DNA of 14,544 bases from Prevotellaceae bacterium (GCA_031270565.1 JAISXJ010000162.1:1-14544), one strand, 5' to 3'. Positions 6,575-14,314 are shown, counted from the stretch's first letter. A program made the numbers and translations. Notes: generated by a model from the sequence alone, not told the origin.

Positions 6575-8134
6575 TTAAAAATACTCTGGATTTTGATCCA
6601 TCGGGTTACGTTCAATCTCTATGTTTGGTATAGGTAACAACTCGTGCTTGCCCTTGATAAAAGGCGCCATTTCGTTTCGCGCTTCGGGCGTTTCGGTTAG
6701 TTTGTAGGCTTCCATTGTCTCTTGGGCAATTCCCCAGCGGCAGATGTCATACCAGCGGTGTCCTTCCATTGCCAATTCCACACGACGCTCGTGCCGAATT
6801 GCCTGAATAAGGTCATCTCTGGAATCGGTATATCCTCTGTAATTGGGGAACTGTGGCAGGATAGACGCATCGCCTCCGCGCGCTCTGGCACGTACCCGTT
6901 CGAGCGCTGCTTTGGCTTCGCTCAGAGCGTTACTCTCGGCGCATGCCTCAGCATACATCAGCAGCACGTCGGCATAGCGAATCACTTTTCTGTTGAGCGG
7001 ACCGCGCGAGGCATGCGCCAGCTGGGGGAACGAATTATCCAACTCAATCCATATCAGTTTGCGGTTCAGATAACTGCTGCCCAGATAGATTTCCTCCTCC
7101 GGATTATCTATTTTCCCAGGATCCGGCGTAAATATGGAAGCATCGCGGCGCGGGTCGCCGGATTCAAACTCGTCGTAGAGATTTTGTGTCGGGTGGTTGA
7201 ATCCCCATCCTCCGCCCAGCTGCGATGAGCGCGAACGGGTCAGCACCGTAGTAAATGTGCCGCGTGAAAAGCCGTCGCCTTCTCCGTAATCGCTCGTCGG
7301 GTCCTCGATATACTGTATTTCAAACACCGATTCGATGTCATTTTCGCCCGAGAGCAGAAACTGTTCGGCGTATGTCGGCGCCAGCTCATATTCGCCCGAA
7401 AGTTGAATGGAATCGCCCCACGCTTTGGCTTCTGAGAATTTTTTCTGATAGAGATTCACCTTTAGCAGCATTGCCTGCGCAGCGCCTTTGGTAGCGCGTC
7501 CCAGATCGGCAAGCGGATATTCGCTCTTTTTCCAGAGCATGGCGTTGGCTTTTTGCAGGTCTTGCTCAATGAGCACGTATATATCTTCCGCCGAAGCCCG
7601 CGGCTGCTGCCAGTTGTCGGACGAGGTGATGACAAAATCTACTTTCGGCACACCGCCAAAAACCCGCACCAGACGGAAATAGTACATTGCCCGCAGAAAA
7701 TAAGCCTCTCCCATCAAACGGTCGCGCATGGAAGTGGTCAAAACCTCATCAGGAGCCATGTCCGGAATATTTTTCAGCGCCACATTACAGCGACTGATAC
7801 CCTGATACTGTGCTCGATAAAAATCAAGCAGCAACGTGTTATCGCCATTGACCTTGAAATTCTCCATGTCGTAAGCCATTGCCATATCGCCCGTGTTTGC
7901 CCCGCCTTTGAGTGCATCGTCCGACATAATATCTCCGATAAACCACTCACTGTAATAGGTCGTATTGTATTCCCATGACAGAGGAACGTATGCTCCGGTA
8001 ACAACCTGAATGGCTCTTTCACCGACCGAGAAAAAGTCGTTGAGTTTTGTAGTACCCGGCACTTCCTCGCCCAGCCATTCGGTGCAGGAGCTTAGCGCAA
8101 CTCCAAGAATTAAAAGGGACAGATATTTTTTCAT
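6575..8134 (-). CDS. SusD/RagB family glycan-binding outer-membrane lipoprotein
   Basis: This 519-residue lipoprotein is the lid of a SusCD importer: it captures oligosaccharide at the cell surface and hands it to the partner porin. The lipobox LSSC puts the lipidated cysteine at 17. The N-terminal half is helical with the TPR-like RGDRLMGEAYFLRAMYYF-type region (seen as MRDRLMGEAYFLRAMYYFRL, 136-155). The C-terminal half has the family hallmarks RYADVLLMYAEA (386-397) and RHERRVELAMEGHRWYD (447-463). It ends LLPIPNIEIERNP and NPEYF, as SusD proteins usually do. Length and domain order are normal. It starts 38 bases after the susC stop codon, so the two are one operon. The ligand cannot be read from the sequence; a beta-1,3-glucan product is inferred from the GH128 gene. 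Confidence 0.95.
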   Translation of the reverse strand: MKKYLSLLILGVALSSCTEWLGEEVPGTTKLNDFFSVGERAIQVVTGAYVPLSWEYNTTYYSEWFIGDIMSDDALKGGANTGDMAMAYDMENFKVNGDNTLLLDFYRAQYQGISRCNVALKNIPDMAPDEVLTTSMRDRLMGEAYFLRAMYYFRLVRVFGGVPKVDFVITSSDNWQQPRASAEDIYVLIEQDLQKANAMLWKKSEYPLADLGRATKGAAQAMLLKVNLYQKKFSEAKAWGDSIQLSGEYELAPTYAEQFLLSGENDIESVFEIQYIEDPTSDYGEGDGFSRGTFTTVLTRSRSSQLGGGWGFNHPTQNLYDEFESGDPRRDASIFTPDPGKIDNPEEEIYLGSSYLNRKLIWIELDNSFPQLAHASRGPLNRKVIRYADVLLMYAEACAESNALSEAKAALERVRARARGGDASILPQFPNYRGYTDSRDDLIQAIRHERRVELAMEGHRWYDICRWGIAQETMEAYKLTETPEARNEMAPFIKGKHELLPIPNIEIERNPMDQNPEYF

Positions 8135-8172
8135 AACAAACTGTATTTTAAAGTCAGATTATGTATTTATTT

Positions 8173-11100
8173 TTAAAAATCAAGGTTTACACCGAATGTA
8201 ACGGTACGGCTCTGCGGGTAGTTGCTGTAGTCCACGCCGCCGCCCACTTCGGGGTCGTAACCGGTGTAACCGGTGATGGTCAGCAGGTTTGCTGCTGTTA
8301 CGTAGAGACGACAGCGGTTGATAGTGGCTTTGCTCAGCCATTTTCGTGGCAGAGAATAACCCAGCTGTACGTTTTTGAGGCGCAGATAGGCGCCGTCTTC
8401 CACAAATCGGGTTGATACGGCGAAGTTTTCCGAACTGCCATAAGGATTTGGAATGTCCCCCGACAGATTTTCCAGCGTCCAGACATTGCGCATAGCCGTG
8501 CTAAGCGTGGTACCGGTGCCTTTTCCCTCAAGATCTTTGCGCAAATTGTTGTAGATAGAGTTGCCATAGACGCCTTGCAGGAAGATTTGCAAATCAAATC
8601 CATAAGCCTCAACGCCCAGATTCAATCCGTAGGAAAGCCACGGGAAAGGATTGCCGATGTAAACTCTGTCCGTCAGGTCAATTTTACCATCTTTGTTCTG
8701 GTCTTTGAACCTGGCATCACCGGCATGTTTAGGCAATGCCGCAGGATTACTGGCGTAGTAATAGAGATGCTGAATGGCTTCCGAATCGCTGTCATAGATA
8801 CCCTCATATTCGTATCCATAGAAAGCATAGAGCGGAAAACCTTCATCTATAATGGTACCGTTATCATTAAAAATGGAAGTGCCGCCATTGAGAGCTACCA
8901 GTTCATTGCTCAGGATTGAAATATTACCGTTTACCGACCATGAAACTTTTCTGACAGTATGCTGAAGATTAACCGTCAACTCAATACCCTGATTGCGCAC
9001 CTTGCCGACATTGTCGGAACTGGAATAGCGAGGTCCTGTATGTGCCGGAGCCGGTATGGGCAAAATCATATCTTTTGTATCACGCCGGTACAACTCCAAA
9101 GAGCCGCTGACAAAATTGTTGAATATACTGAAATCCACGCCAATATTCATCTGTTCGGTAGTTTCCCACTTGCCTCCCGTATTGGCAAAGGTAAGCACTG
9201 CCGCTCCCAGCGCCAAAGCCTGAGGGTCGCCAAAAGGATAGCCGACAAAAGTGGGATTGTTGTCGTGTATCGTTTGCTGAAACGTGTTATTGCCTATCTG
9301 GTCATTGCCGATTTGTCCCCATCCGAAACGCAGTTTCAGGTCGTTGAGATTGGGAATATCCTGCATCCAGCTCTCCTCGCTGATGCGCCAAGCGCCTGCC
9401 ACAGAGGGGAAGTAGCCAAAAGTATTTTCGGGAAACTTGCTTGAGCCGTCGGTACGGAAGTTCGCCGTTAGCAGATAGCGGTTATTATAGCTGTAATGCA
9501 CACGGCTAAAGAGCGAAAAACGGCGTTCGCGGGAAACGCCCTCGCCTGCTTCCGTGCGGTCTTCAGTAGTGTAACTGAGATACCAGTGCGTCGGCTTCGG
9601 GTCAAGAATCTTTGCCCCCGAGCCACTAATGGAATTTTCGTTGTATTCCTCAACAGACTGTCCCGCCAGAACGGTGAAGTTGTGTTTGCGGATTTCCCGT
9701 GAATAAGTTACTGTATTCTCCCACATCATCCGGCAATAGCGTGCCATACTGGCAGTGAGAAAATTCTTGTCGGAAGGGTTATAATCCGAATATCTGTAAG
9801 CGTCTTTAAATTCGCGGTTGCGTGCATTGCTTAAATCCATACTCAATGCCGAGCGCATCAGCAAACCTCTGACCGGCGTGAGTTCCATAAAAACATCGCC
9901 GACATAGCGTTCTGTACGCCTGTCTGGATGTGAATGTTCCAACATAATAAATGGATTGGTAACATTTTTGTTGTTCGATCCGGCAGAAATCCGTCCGCTG
10001 AGATCCTCTCCGTCAACATTGACTGTTCCATCGGGGTAGTGAGTCGGATCCCATGGCGCCATTGCCAGCGCTGCTGCCAGCACCGATGCGCCGGGGCTGG
10101 AACTATTGTGCATGGCGTTGCGTTCGGTGGCATTCATCATGGTGATGTTTTCGCCCAGCTTCAACCATTTGCGCACCTGCAACGAACCGGTTGCTCTGAT
10201 GGTAAGACGCTGATAGTTCGACCCAATAATGGTACCTTCCTGCGTGAAATAGCTGGCGCTGACAGCGTAGGCAGCGGCATTAGTGCCGCCGTTGACCTGC
10301 AGACTGTAATTCTGAATAAGCGCATTCTTGTTAAAAACGGCATCCTGCCAGTCGGTTTCTACCTCCGAATAGGTGAGATTGGTCGGATAGTAAGGCGATT
10401 TTCCCAGACGATAGGCTTTCAACCATTGATCGAAGCCTCTGGTATTGTAGTAGTTTATCTGCGAATTTACTCTCTCCAACTTAACGATTGTCTCCGCAAG
10501 TTCCTTGCTTTGCATCAGGTCGAGCTTGTTCCAGCGGTTTTGCGTACCGACCCAGGCATTCAAACTGACGGTTGCAGGACCGGGCTTACCTTTTTTTGTG
10601 GACAAAAGAATCACGCCATTGGCGGCGCGGGCGCCATAAATGGCAGATGATGAGGCGTCTTTCAGAATCTCAATAGATTCAATGTCGCTGGAGCTGACAA
10701 ACTTAATGTCATCGACAATGATACCGTCCACCACATAAATAGGACTGCTGTTGTTAATGGTACCAATACCGCGAATACGTATTTCTGCAGTCTGTCCGGG
10801 CTGTCCGCTGTTGGCATTTATCGTTACGCCGGCAGCACGTCCCTGCAAAGCCTGGTCAAGTCCTGCGGCAGGCGTCTTTTGCAGCGCATCTGCCTTTACC
10901 GAAGAGATGGCGCCCGTCAGGTCGCTACGCTTCATTGTGCCGTAACCCACAGCAACCACTTCATCGAGTACACGCCCGTCCATACTCAACTCAATAGAAA
11001 GCGGCGCAAAGGAAACTACCTTGTGTCTGAGTGTTTTAAAGCCTATAAACGAAAACTCCAATTCACTGCCCACAGCTGCCTCAATAGCAAAATGCCCTAC

Positions 11101-11277
11101 GTCATTGCTGACTGTTCCGACTGTTGAATTGACGACGGACACGGATACGCCCACAAGTGGCAACCTGTCCCCGGAAGAAATAACTGTACCGGTGATAACA
11201 CCGTTTTGCGCTGAAACGCCTTGAGCGCATATCGCAAAATAAAGTAAAACAGGTAAAAAACGAAGTAATTGTTTCAT
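8173..11277 (-). CDS. SusC/RagA family TonB-dependent outer-membrane transporter
   Basis: This 1034-residue outer-membrane porin imports oligosaccharides using TonB energy. The signal peptide ends near GVSAQ (residue 24). Residues about 26-100 form the CarboxypepD_reg-like beta-sandwich (GVITGTVIS, then SNDVGHFAIEA). The SusC signature DEVVAVGYGTMKRSDLTGAI spans 105-124. The plug domain (about 116-230) has LQGRAAGV, IRIRGIGT and SSPIYVVDG, then SIEILKDASSSAIYGARAANG. The beta-barrel fills the rest and ends in a terminal Phe (TFGVNLDF), as required for outer-membrane insertion. It is full-length. It is first in the sus operon, and the transcription start should lie in 11278-11400. No adjacent sigma/anti-sigma pair or hybrid two-component sensor is present in the window to regulate it. 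Confidence 0.97.
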   Translation of the reverse strand: MKQLLRFLPVLLYFAICAQGVSAQNGVITGTVISSGDRLPLVGVSVSVVNSTVGTVSNDVGHFAIEAAVGSELEFSFIGFKTLRHKVVSFAPLSIELSMDGRVLDEVVAVGYGTMKRSDLTGAISSVKADALQKTPAAGLDQALQGRAAGVTINANSGQPGQTAEIRIRGIGTINNSSPIYVVDGIIVDDIKFVSSSDIESIEILKDASSSAIYGARAANGVILLSTKKGKPGPATVSLNAWVGTQNRWNKLDLMQSKELAETIVKLERVNSQINYYNTRGFDQWLKAYRLGKSPYYPTNLTYSEVETDWQDAVFNKNALIQNYSLQVNGGTNAAAYAVSASYFTQEGTIIGSNYQRLTIRATGSLQVRKWLKLGENITMMNATERNAMHNSSSPGASVLAAALAMAPWDPTHYPDGTVNVDGEDLSGRISAGSNNKNVTNPFIMLEHSHPDRRTERYVGDVFMELTPVRGLLMRSALSMDLSNARNREFKDAYRYSDYNPSDKNFLTASMARYCRMMWENTVTYSREIRKHNFTVLAGQSVEEYNENSISGSGAKILDPKPTHWYLSYTTEDRTEAGEGVSRERRFSLFSRVHYSYNNRYLLTANFRTDGSSKFPENTFGYFPSVAGAWRISEESWMQDIPNLNDLKLRFGWGQIGNDQIGNNTFQQTIHDNNPTFVGYPFGDPQALALGAAVLTFANTGGKWETTEQMNIGVDFSIFNNFVSGSLELYRRDTKDMILPIPAPAHTGPRYSSSDNVGKVRNQGIELTVNLQHTVRKVSWSVNGNISILSNELVALNGGTSIFNDNGTIIDEGFPLYAFYGYEYEGIYDSDSEAIQHLYYYASNPAALPKHAGDARFKDQNKDGKIDLTDRVYIGNPFPWLSYGLNLGVEAYGFDLQIFLQGVYGNSIYNNLRKDLEGKGTGTTLSTAMRNVWTLENLSGDIPNPYGSSENFAVSTRFVEDGAYLRLKNVQLGYSLPRKWLSKATINRCRLYVTAANLLTITGYTGYDPEVGGGVDYSNYPQSRTVTFGVNLDF

Positions 11278-11672
11278 AATAGTGTACCGGATTCACAAAT
11301 TAGAGAAAATACGTGTCGAAAAATATAAAATAAAAAGTCTTTATTTCAACGGTACAAAGGTGAGGATTTAAAAGAGCAGGTTGTTCACATTCTACCTACA
11401 CAAAAATACGTCTTTGAAAAAAAACAAATACACAACTATTACAACTAAAACCAGTTAAATAATTTATTTATAATACGTTAATTATTTCATATCTATACGC
11501 AGTAGAAATAGAATATGCGGATTAAAGTCGCCTGATTAGGGCAAAATGCCGTCAAAAAAGAGGGTAAAATTTTGTATCGGGAGGTAAATCGTCCTGATTT
11601 TGCCAGTCAACAGAGAGAAGAAACGTCTGAAACAGTTCAAAACACACAAAAAACATGCTGATAAATGGGTTA
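11278..11672. other. Upstream region of susC without a gene
   Basis: This AT-rich stretch must contain the sus promoter and leader. On the minus strand, CACCTTTG at 11355-11362 is one base from TAnnTTTG and would give a leader of about 70 bases. No TTTG lies at the right distance, so I do not call a promoter. No coding region or clear operator is seen. Confidence 0.5.
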
Positions 11673-11695
11673 ATTCTTTTTTTGAGGCGCTATAA
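11673..11695 (+). repeat. T7-GAGGCGCTATAA repeat, copy without a -7 box
   Basis: These 23 bases match 12414-12436 except for one C/T difference. Both have seven T followed by GAGGYGCTATAA. At 12422-12425 the T-run/G boundary serves as a -33 element. Here no TAnnTTTG follows, so this copy is probably inactive. Confidence 0.65.
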
Positions 11696-11770
11696 TATAA
11701 AGTGAATAACGAATAATGAATAGTGAACAGTGAATAATTGAGAATTGAGAAATGAAGGAATGAAGAATGA
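11696..11770. repeat. GTGAATAACGAATA / GAATTGAG simple-sequence tract
   Basis: Tandem degenerate short words (GTGAATAAC, GAATAGTGAA, TTGAGAATTGAG, GAATGAAGAATGAAG) fill this stretch. They are the reverse complement of words at 1647-1750 and 12381-12420. No ORF here has family similarity. Confidence 0.6.
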
Positions 11771-11826
11771 AGAAACCCGATGTGCATTTAGAAAACGATA
11801 AAAGGCAGGACTAAAACGCTAATAAT

Positions 11827-11940
11827 ATGAGTTATACGCAACTGATTTATCATATAGTAATTCGTACACCTGACTTTGACGCAACAAATCGCGCTTGCAG
11901 GGCTGTATCGCAGTTGTCCGCAAGGACAAAATGTGAATAA
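11827..11940 (+). pseudogene. Decayed 5' end of a REP-associated (IS200-like) transposase, unit A
   Basis: The reading frame begins MSYTQLIYHIVIRT, the usual opening of Bacteroidota IS200/RAYT-type transposases (Y1 HUH family). After codon 14 similarity stops, and the frame closes after 37 codons. The catalytic HUH and tyrosine segments are absent. The end of the frame runs into a hairpin (11914-11929). A related, shorter remnant starts at 12017. The identification rests on a short N-terminal match. Confidence 0.55.
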
Positions 11941-12228
11941 CCGTAAGTGCAACTTACGGTTAACAACGAAACACAACCAACCTCAACCCGTAGGGTTGAA
12001 CTAAAATGCTGAAAATATGAGTTATACGAAGTTGTCCTGAAGGGACATTATTTTCATAACCGCAGGTCAGCGACCTGCGGCACAAGCTCGACACACCTAA
12101 CCACTGCCTGACAAGGCAGGACTTTTTATCACTTGTCGCACCTTTCAGGTGCAGGTTCGCGAGGCGACTTTTTCCGCAAACTGCGCTATCGCTTGTATGC
12201 GGTTACGAAAATTCTGCCTTGCAGGCAG
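11914..12228. repeat. Dense array of short REP-like hairpins
   Basis: At least eight short palindromes lie within 315 bases, with stems of 5-10 bp and loops of 3-5 bases. They are TTGTCC-GCAA-GGACAA (11914-11929), AACCGTAAGT with ACTTACGGTT around GCA (11939-11961), TCAACCC-GTA-GGGTTGA (11983-11999), TGTCC with GGACA (12033-12047), CCGCAGGTC with GACCTGCGG around AGC (12060-12080), CTGCCT-GACA-AGGCAG (12104-12119), GCACCT-TTC-AGGTGC (12138-12152) and CTGCCT-TGC-AGGCAG (12214-12228). Several are followed by short T-runs. They resemble REP elements mobilised by RAYT transposases. No gene overlaps them apart from the transposase remnants. Confidence 0.7.
12017..12040 (+). pseudogene. Minimal RAYT transposase start remnant, unit B
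   Basis: ATGAGTTATACG recurs here, preceded by ACTAAAATGCTGAAAAT (unit A has ACTAAAACGCTAATAAT). The frame stops after seven codons (MSYTKLS). Compared with unit A, everything between the fourth codon and the TTGTCC hairpin is missing, so unit B looks like an internally deleted relative. Confidence 0.5.
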
Positions 12229-12270
12229 TCTGGGAAGCCGTTTTTTTGCCCGTTAGGACATATACTTTTA

Positions 12271-12410
12271 TAACGAATAACGAATAGTGAATAGTGAATA
12301 GTGAATAATGTGCGCTATGTTATTTATTCTTCATTACTTCATTACTTCATTACTTAATTTCTTCATTCTTCATTCTTCATTATTCATTATTCACTATTCG
12401 TTATTCGTTA
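12271..12410. repeat. Long inverted repeat of simple-sequence words upstream of the TonB-like gene
   Basis: Positions 12271-12290 are the exact reverse complement of 12391-12410. With one mismatch the arms extend to 12271-12300 and 12381-12410. The 80 bases between hold TTCATTACTTCATTACTTC-type tandem words. The arms could form a long hairpin or cruciform that ends 11 bases before the -33 element of the next promoter. Confidence 0.75.
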
Positions 12411-12413
12411 TTC

Positions 12414-12436
12414 ATTCTTTTTTTGAGGTGCTATAA
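12414..12436 (+). repeat. T7-GAGGTGCTATAA repeat supplying a -33 element
   Basis: This is the second 23-base copy of the element at 11673-11695, with one difference. Its TTTG (12422-12425) is positioned as the -33 box of the TonB-like gene promoter. Confidence 0.65.
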
Positions 12437-12455
12437 AAAATAAGAATTATCTTTG
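12422..12455 (+). promoter_or_regulatory. Bacteroidota-type promoter of the TonB-like gene
   Basis: TTTG (12422-12425) and TATCTTTG (12448-12455) match the primary-sigma consensus TTTG and TAnnTTTG, with a 22-base spacer. Transcription should begin near 12460, leaving a leader of about 40 bases before ATG at 12501. This rules out the in-frame TTG at 12453 as the start codon. Confidence 0.75.
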
Positions 12456-12500
12456 CAGGCAAAACTACGGGGAAAGTACATAATCCATAATTATCATATT

Positions 12501-13439
12501 ATGACGACAATAAATAAATCCGATCTTCGCTCTGCGTTCTACACCATGTTGACTTGTGGAGTATTGCTGTTATTTCTATTGTTGATGATAATGCCAAAGC
12601 CTGAAATTCTGACAAAAGACGAAGGCATTATGGTAAGTCTTGGCTTGGATATTGATGGTTTTGGCGAGGCTGCACCATCGGGACTGGGTACGCCGCAGGA
12701 AATTGCCAAAGCCGAAGATATGCCTTCAGTAGCGGCGTCGGAAGATGCAACGCAAATCACATCGCCCGACAACGTCCCCGCAGCATCCCCAACCGACGAC
12801 ATAGCAACGCAGGAGGCTGAATCGGCGGCAACCATTGATGCCCAGCGTAAAGCCAAAATTGAACAGGATCGCATCGTTCGTGAACGGGAGCGTCTGAGGC
12901 AGGAGGAGATTGACCGGCAAAGACGACAGGCGGTCATTGAGGCAGAGCAGAAAGCCAAAGCCGATCAGGCACGCAGTTTGGCGACAAACGCTTTCGGTGG
13001 CGCCGGTACGCCATCAGGAACGGGAGGAACAGGTGGTGGAAATGCCGGAATGCCCGGAGGGTCAGGAGAAAACGGTCCCGGAGGATACGGTGCAGGAGGT
13101 ACATCCAAAGGGCAGGGAACGACCATCGGCGAGACTATTTCCGGAAACCCTCTGGGAAAAGGCAATGCCGGAGGACACTCTTTTTCGCTTTGTTCCCGTA
13201 CAATGCGCTCGCAATTTTTCGCGCCCCCATACAACAGTAACGAAGAAGGACGTATCGTAGTGGATATTCGTGTGGACGATTCGGGTAACGTTACCTCTGC
13301 CACCATCGCAAAAGGCACAAATATAACTGATAATCAATTACGTAACGTTACACTTGAAGCCGCCAGAAAGATAAAATTTACGTCTGCTACGGGCGGTACG
13401 GCGATGGGAACAATTACCTACAATTTTTCTCTCAGATAA
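12501..13439 (+). CDS. TonB-like energy transducer protein
   Basis: This 312-residue inner-membrane protein should span the periplasm and pass proton-motive energy from ExbB/ExbD to TonB-dependent porins. One membrane segment covers residues 12-31 (FYTMLTCGVLLLFLLLMIM). An acidic/Ala-rich stretch follows. Next come a highly charged coiled coil (about 113-160, rich in Arg, Glu and Gln) and a glycine-rich linker (165-225). The C-terminal TonB-like domain spans about 226-312 (RIVVDIRVDDSGNVTSATI, then LEAARKIKF and GTITYNFSL). The linker is Gly-rich, where classical TonB has Pro-Lys repeats. I chose ATG 12501 because the membrane segment follows it and the promoter overlaps the earlier TTG. It stands alone, without exbB or exbD in the window, and is divergent from the sus operon. 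It could serve the SusC porin, but this is inferred from proximity. Confidence 0.85.
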   Translation: MTTINKSDLRSAFYTMLTCGVLLLFLLLMIMPKPEILTKDEGIMVSLGLDIDGFGEAAPSGLGTPQEIAKAEDMPSVAASEDATQITSPDNVPAASPTDDIATQEAESAATIDAQRKAKIEQDRIVRERERLRQEEIDRQRRQAVIEAEQKAKADQARSLATNAFGGAGTPSGTGGTGGGNAGMPGGSGENGPGGYGAGGTSKGQGTTIGETISGNPLGKGNAGGHSFSLCSRTMRSQFFAPPYNSNEEGRIVVDIRVDDSGNVTSATIAKGTNITDNQLRNVTLEAARKIKFTSATGGTAMGTITYNFSLR

Positions 13440-13503
13440 AAAATGTGCCTGATATCCGGTTTTTACATCTGTGCCATTTTTACGCAGGCTGATAACCTCC
13501 TAT

Positions 13504-13563
13504 GTAGAAATTCTACGCTTTGGGCGGCAGATTTTTGGCAACCGCAAGGGTTGCCCCTACGGT
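13504..13563. repeat. Two hairpins after the TonB-like gene, including a GGCAACC element
   Basis: GTAGAA and TTCTAC (13504-13516) form a tight palindrome. GGCAACC (13537-13543) pairs with GGTTGCC (13549-13555) around GCAAG and is followed by CCTACGG. The second belongs to the same family as the GCAACC/GGTTGC hairpin at 1694-1711. The remainder of 13440-13620 shows no gene. The pair may act as the 3' end of the TonB-like transcript, although no U-run follows. Confidence 0.55.
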
Positions 13564-13620
13564 TCGGCGTTTTCGGGATAGGGTATGCGGGGAAAATCTA
13601 TTTTCAAAAATTCTTTGTAA

Positions 13621-13773
13621 CGCTCGCGGTACGAAATAGATGTATTACTCTGTGCAGGAAAACAACAAAAAGAAATAGCTGAACTCGTTGGGAAAGACAA
13701 ATCAGTTCTCAATAGAGAACTCAAGCGCAACAGCCATAAGCGGGGCTATTCCGTACAAAAGGACAGGATATGA
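13621..13773 (+). pseudogene. IS30-family transposase N-terminal fragment
   Basis: After an in-frame stop at 13618-13620, the frame reads RSRYEIDVLLCAG, then QKEIAELVGKDKSV and RELKRNSHKRGY. This is the helix-turn-helix DNA-binding start of IS30 transposases. The frame ends at TGA 13771-13773, about 50 codons in. The DDE catalytic domain is missing, and the sequence after about 13765 belongs to a tyrosine recombinase in another frame. It has no start codon and no terminal inverted repeat that I can see, so it is a dead remnant. Confidence 0.75.
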
Positions 13774-14314
13774 ACTTGACTTGTCGGATGATAAGCAGTT
13801 GGATGAAATTCGTGACATATTTATTGTCGGAAGTTTTACCGGATTACGATACAGTGACTTATCAACTTTAAGCCCTGAACATGTTGATTTGGAAAATGGG
13901 AATATTAACCTTAAACAAAGGAAAGTTCATAAAGCCGTTGTCATTCAGATGATTGACTATGTGCCGGAGATTCTCACAAAATACAACTATGATTTGCCTA
14001 AAATTCCGAGCTATACGTTTAATGAGCGGGTTAAAGAATTGGGACAAAGGGCAAAACTGAAACAGAAAATTGAAGTTGTTCGCAAGAAAGGCAAGAATCG
14101 GGAAAAGAAAATATTCGAGAAATGGAAAATGATTTCTTCGCATACCTGCCAGCGGTCGTTTTGTACGAATATGTATTTATCCGGCTTTCCCGCAGAGGAA
14201 CTGATGCGGATTTCGGGGCATAAAAGTCCGGTAGCTTTCATGCGGTACATCAAAGTGGATAATCAGCAGGCTGCAAGGCGATTGAAAGAATTGAGAGCGA
14301 AACTGGCAAAATAA
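13769..14314 (+). pseudogene. Tyrosine recombinase/integrase, catalytic domain only (truncated)
   Basis: The frame contains the whole catalytic half of a Bacteroidota-type phage-integrase family recombinase. TGLRYSD carries the first Arg (codon at 13847). HTCQRSF carries the His and second Arg, GHKS the next His, and FMRYIKV the nucleophile Tyr (codon at 14246). A Lys lies in the expected beta-hairpin (LKQRKVHK). The SAM-like core-binding N-terminal domain is missing. The similarity starts around YELDLSDDKQL, where it meets the IS30 fragment. The open frame continues upstream to a TTG at 13688, but those codons lie inside the IS30 remnant and look non-native. It is probably a broken integrase. 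If it is translated from an unrecognised start, it would be a catalytic domain without its DNA clamp. Confidence 0.75.

Noticed and set aside
6722..7228. Plus-strand open frame of 168 codons opposite susD
   Set aside because: It is antisense to conserved SusD motifs and has no recognisable domain or promoter.
9934..10650. Long plus-strand open frame of 238 codons opposite susC
   Set aside because: It lies wholly inside the well-supported SusC coding sequence on the other strand and shows no family motif; it is a shadow frame.
11355..11362. CACCTTTG as the -7 box of the susC promoter
   Set aside because: It deviates at the first two positions from TAnnTTTG, and no TTTG lies 19-23 bases upstream.
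12300..12420. Possible CRISPR array
   Set aside because: The tandem words are 7-10 bases with no unique spacers of regular length; it is simple-sequence repeat DNA, and no cas gene is present.
12453..12500. Upstream TTG start giving a 16-residue longer TonB-like protein
   Set aside because: The TTG is part of the -7 promoter box, so it would not be in the transcript; ATG 12501 is preferred.
13443..13682. Open frame of 79 codons right after the TonB-like gene
   Set aside because: It covers two hairpins and overlaps the IS30 remnant in the wrong frame, with no family likeness.
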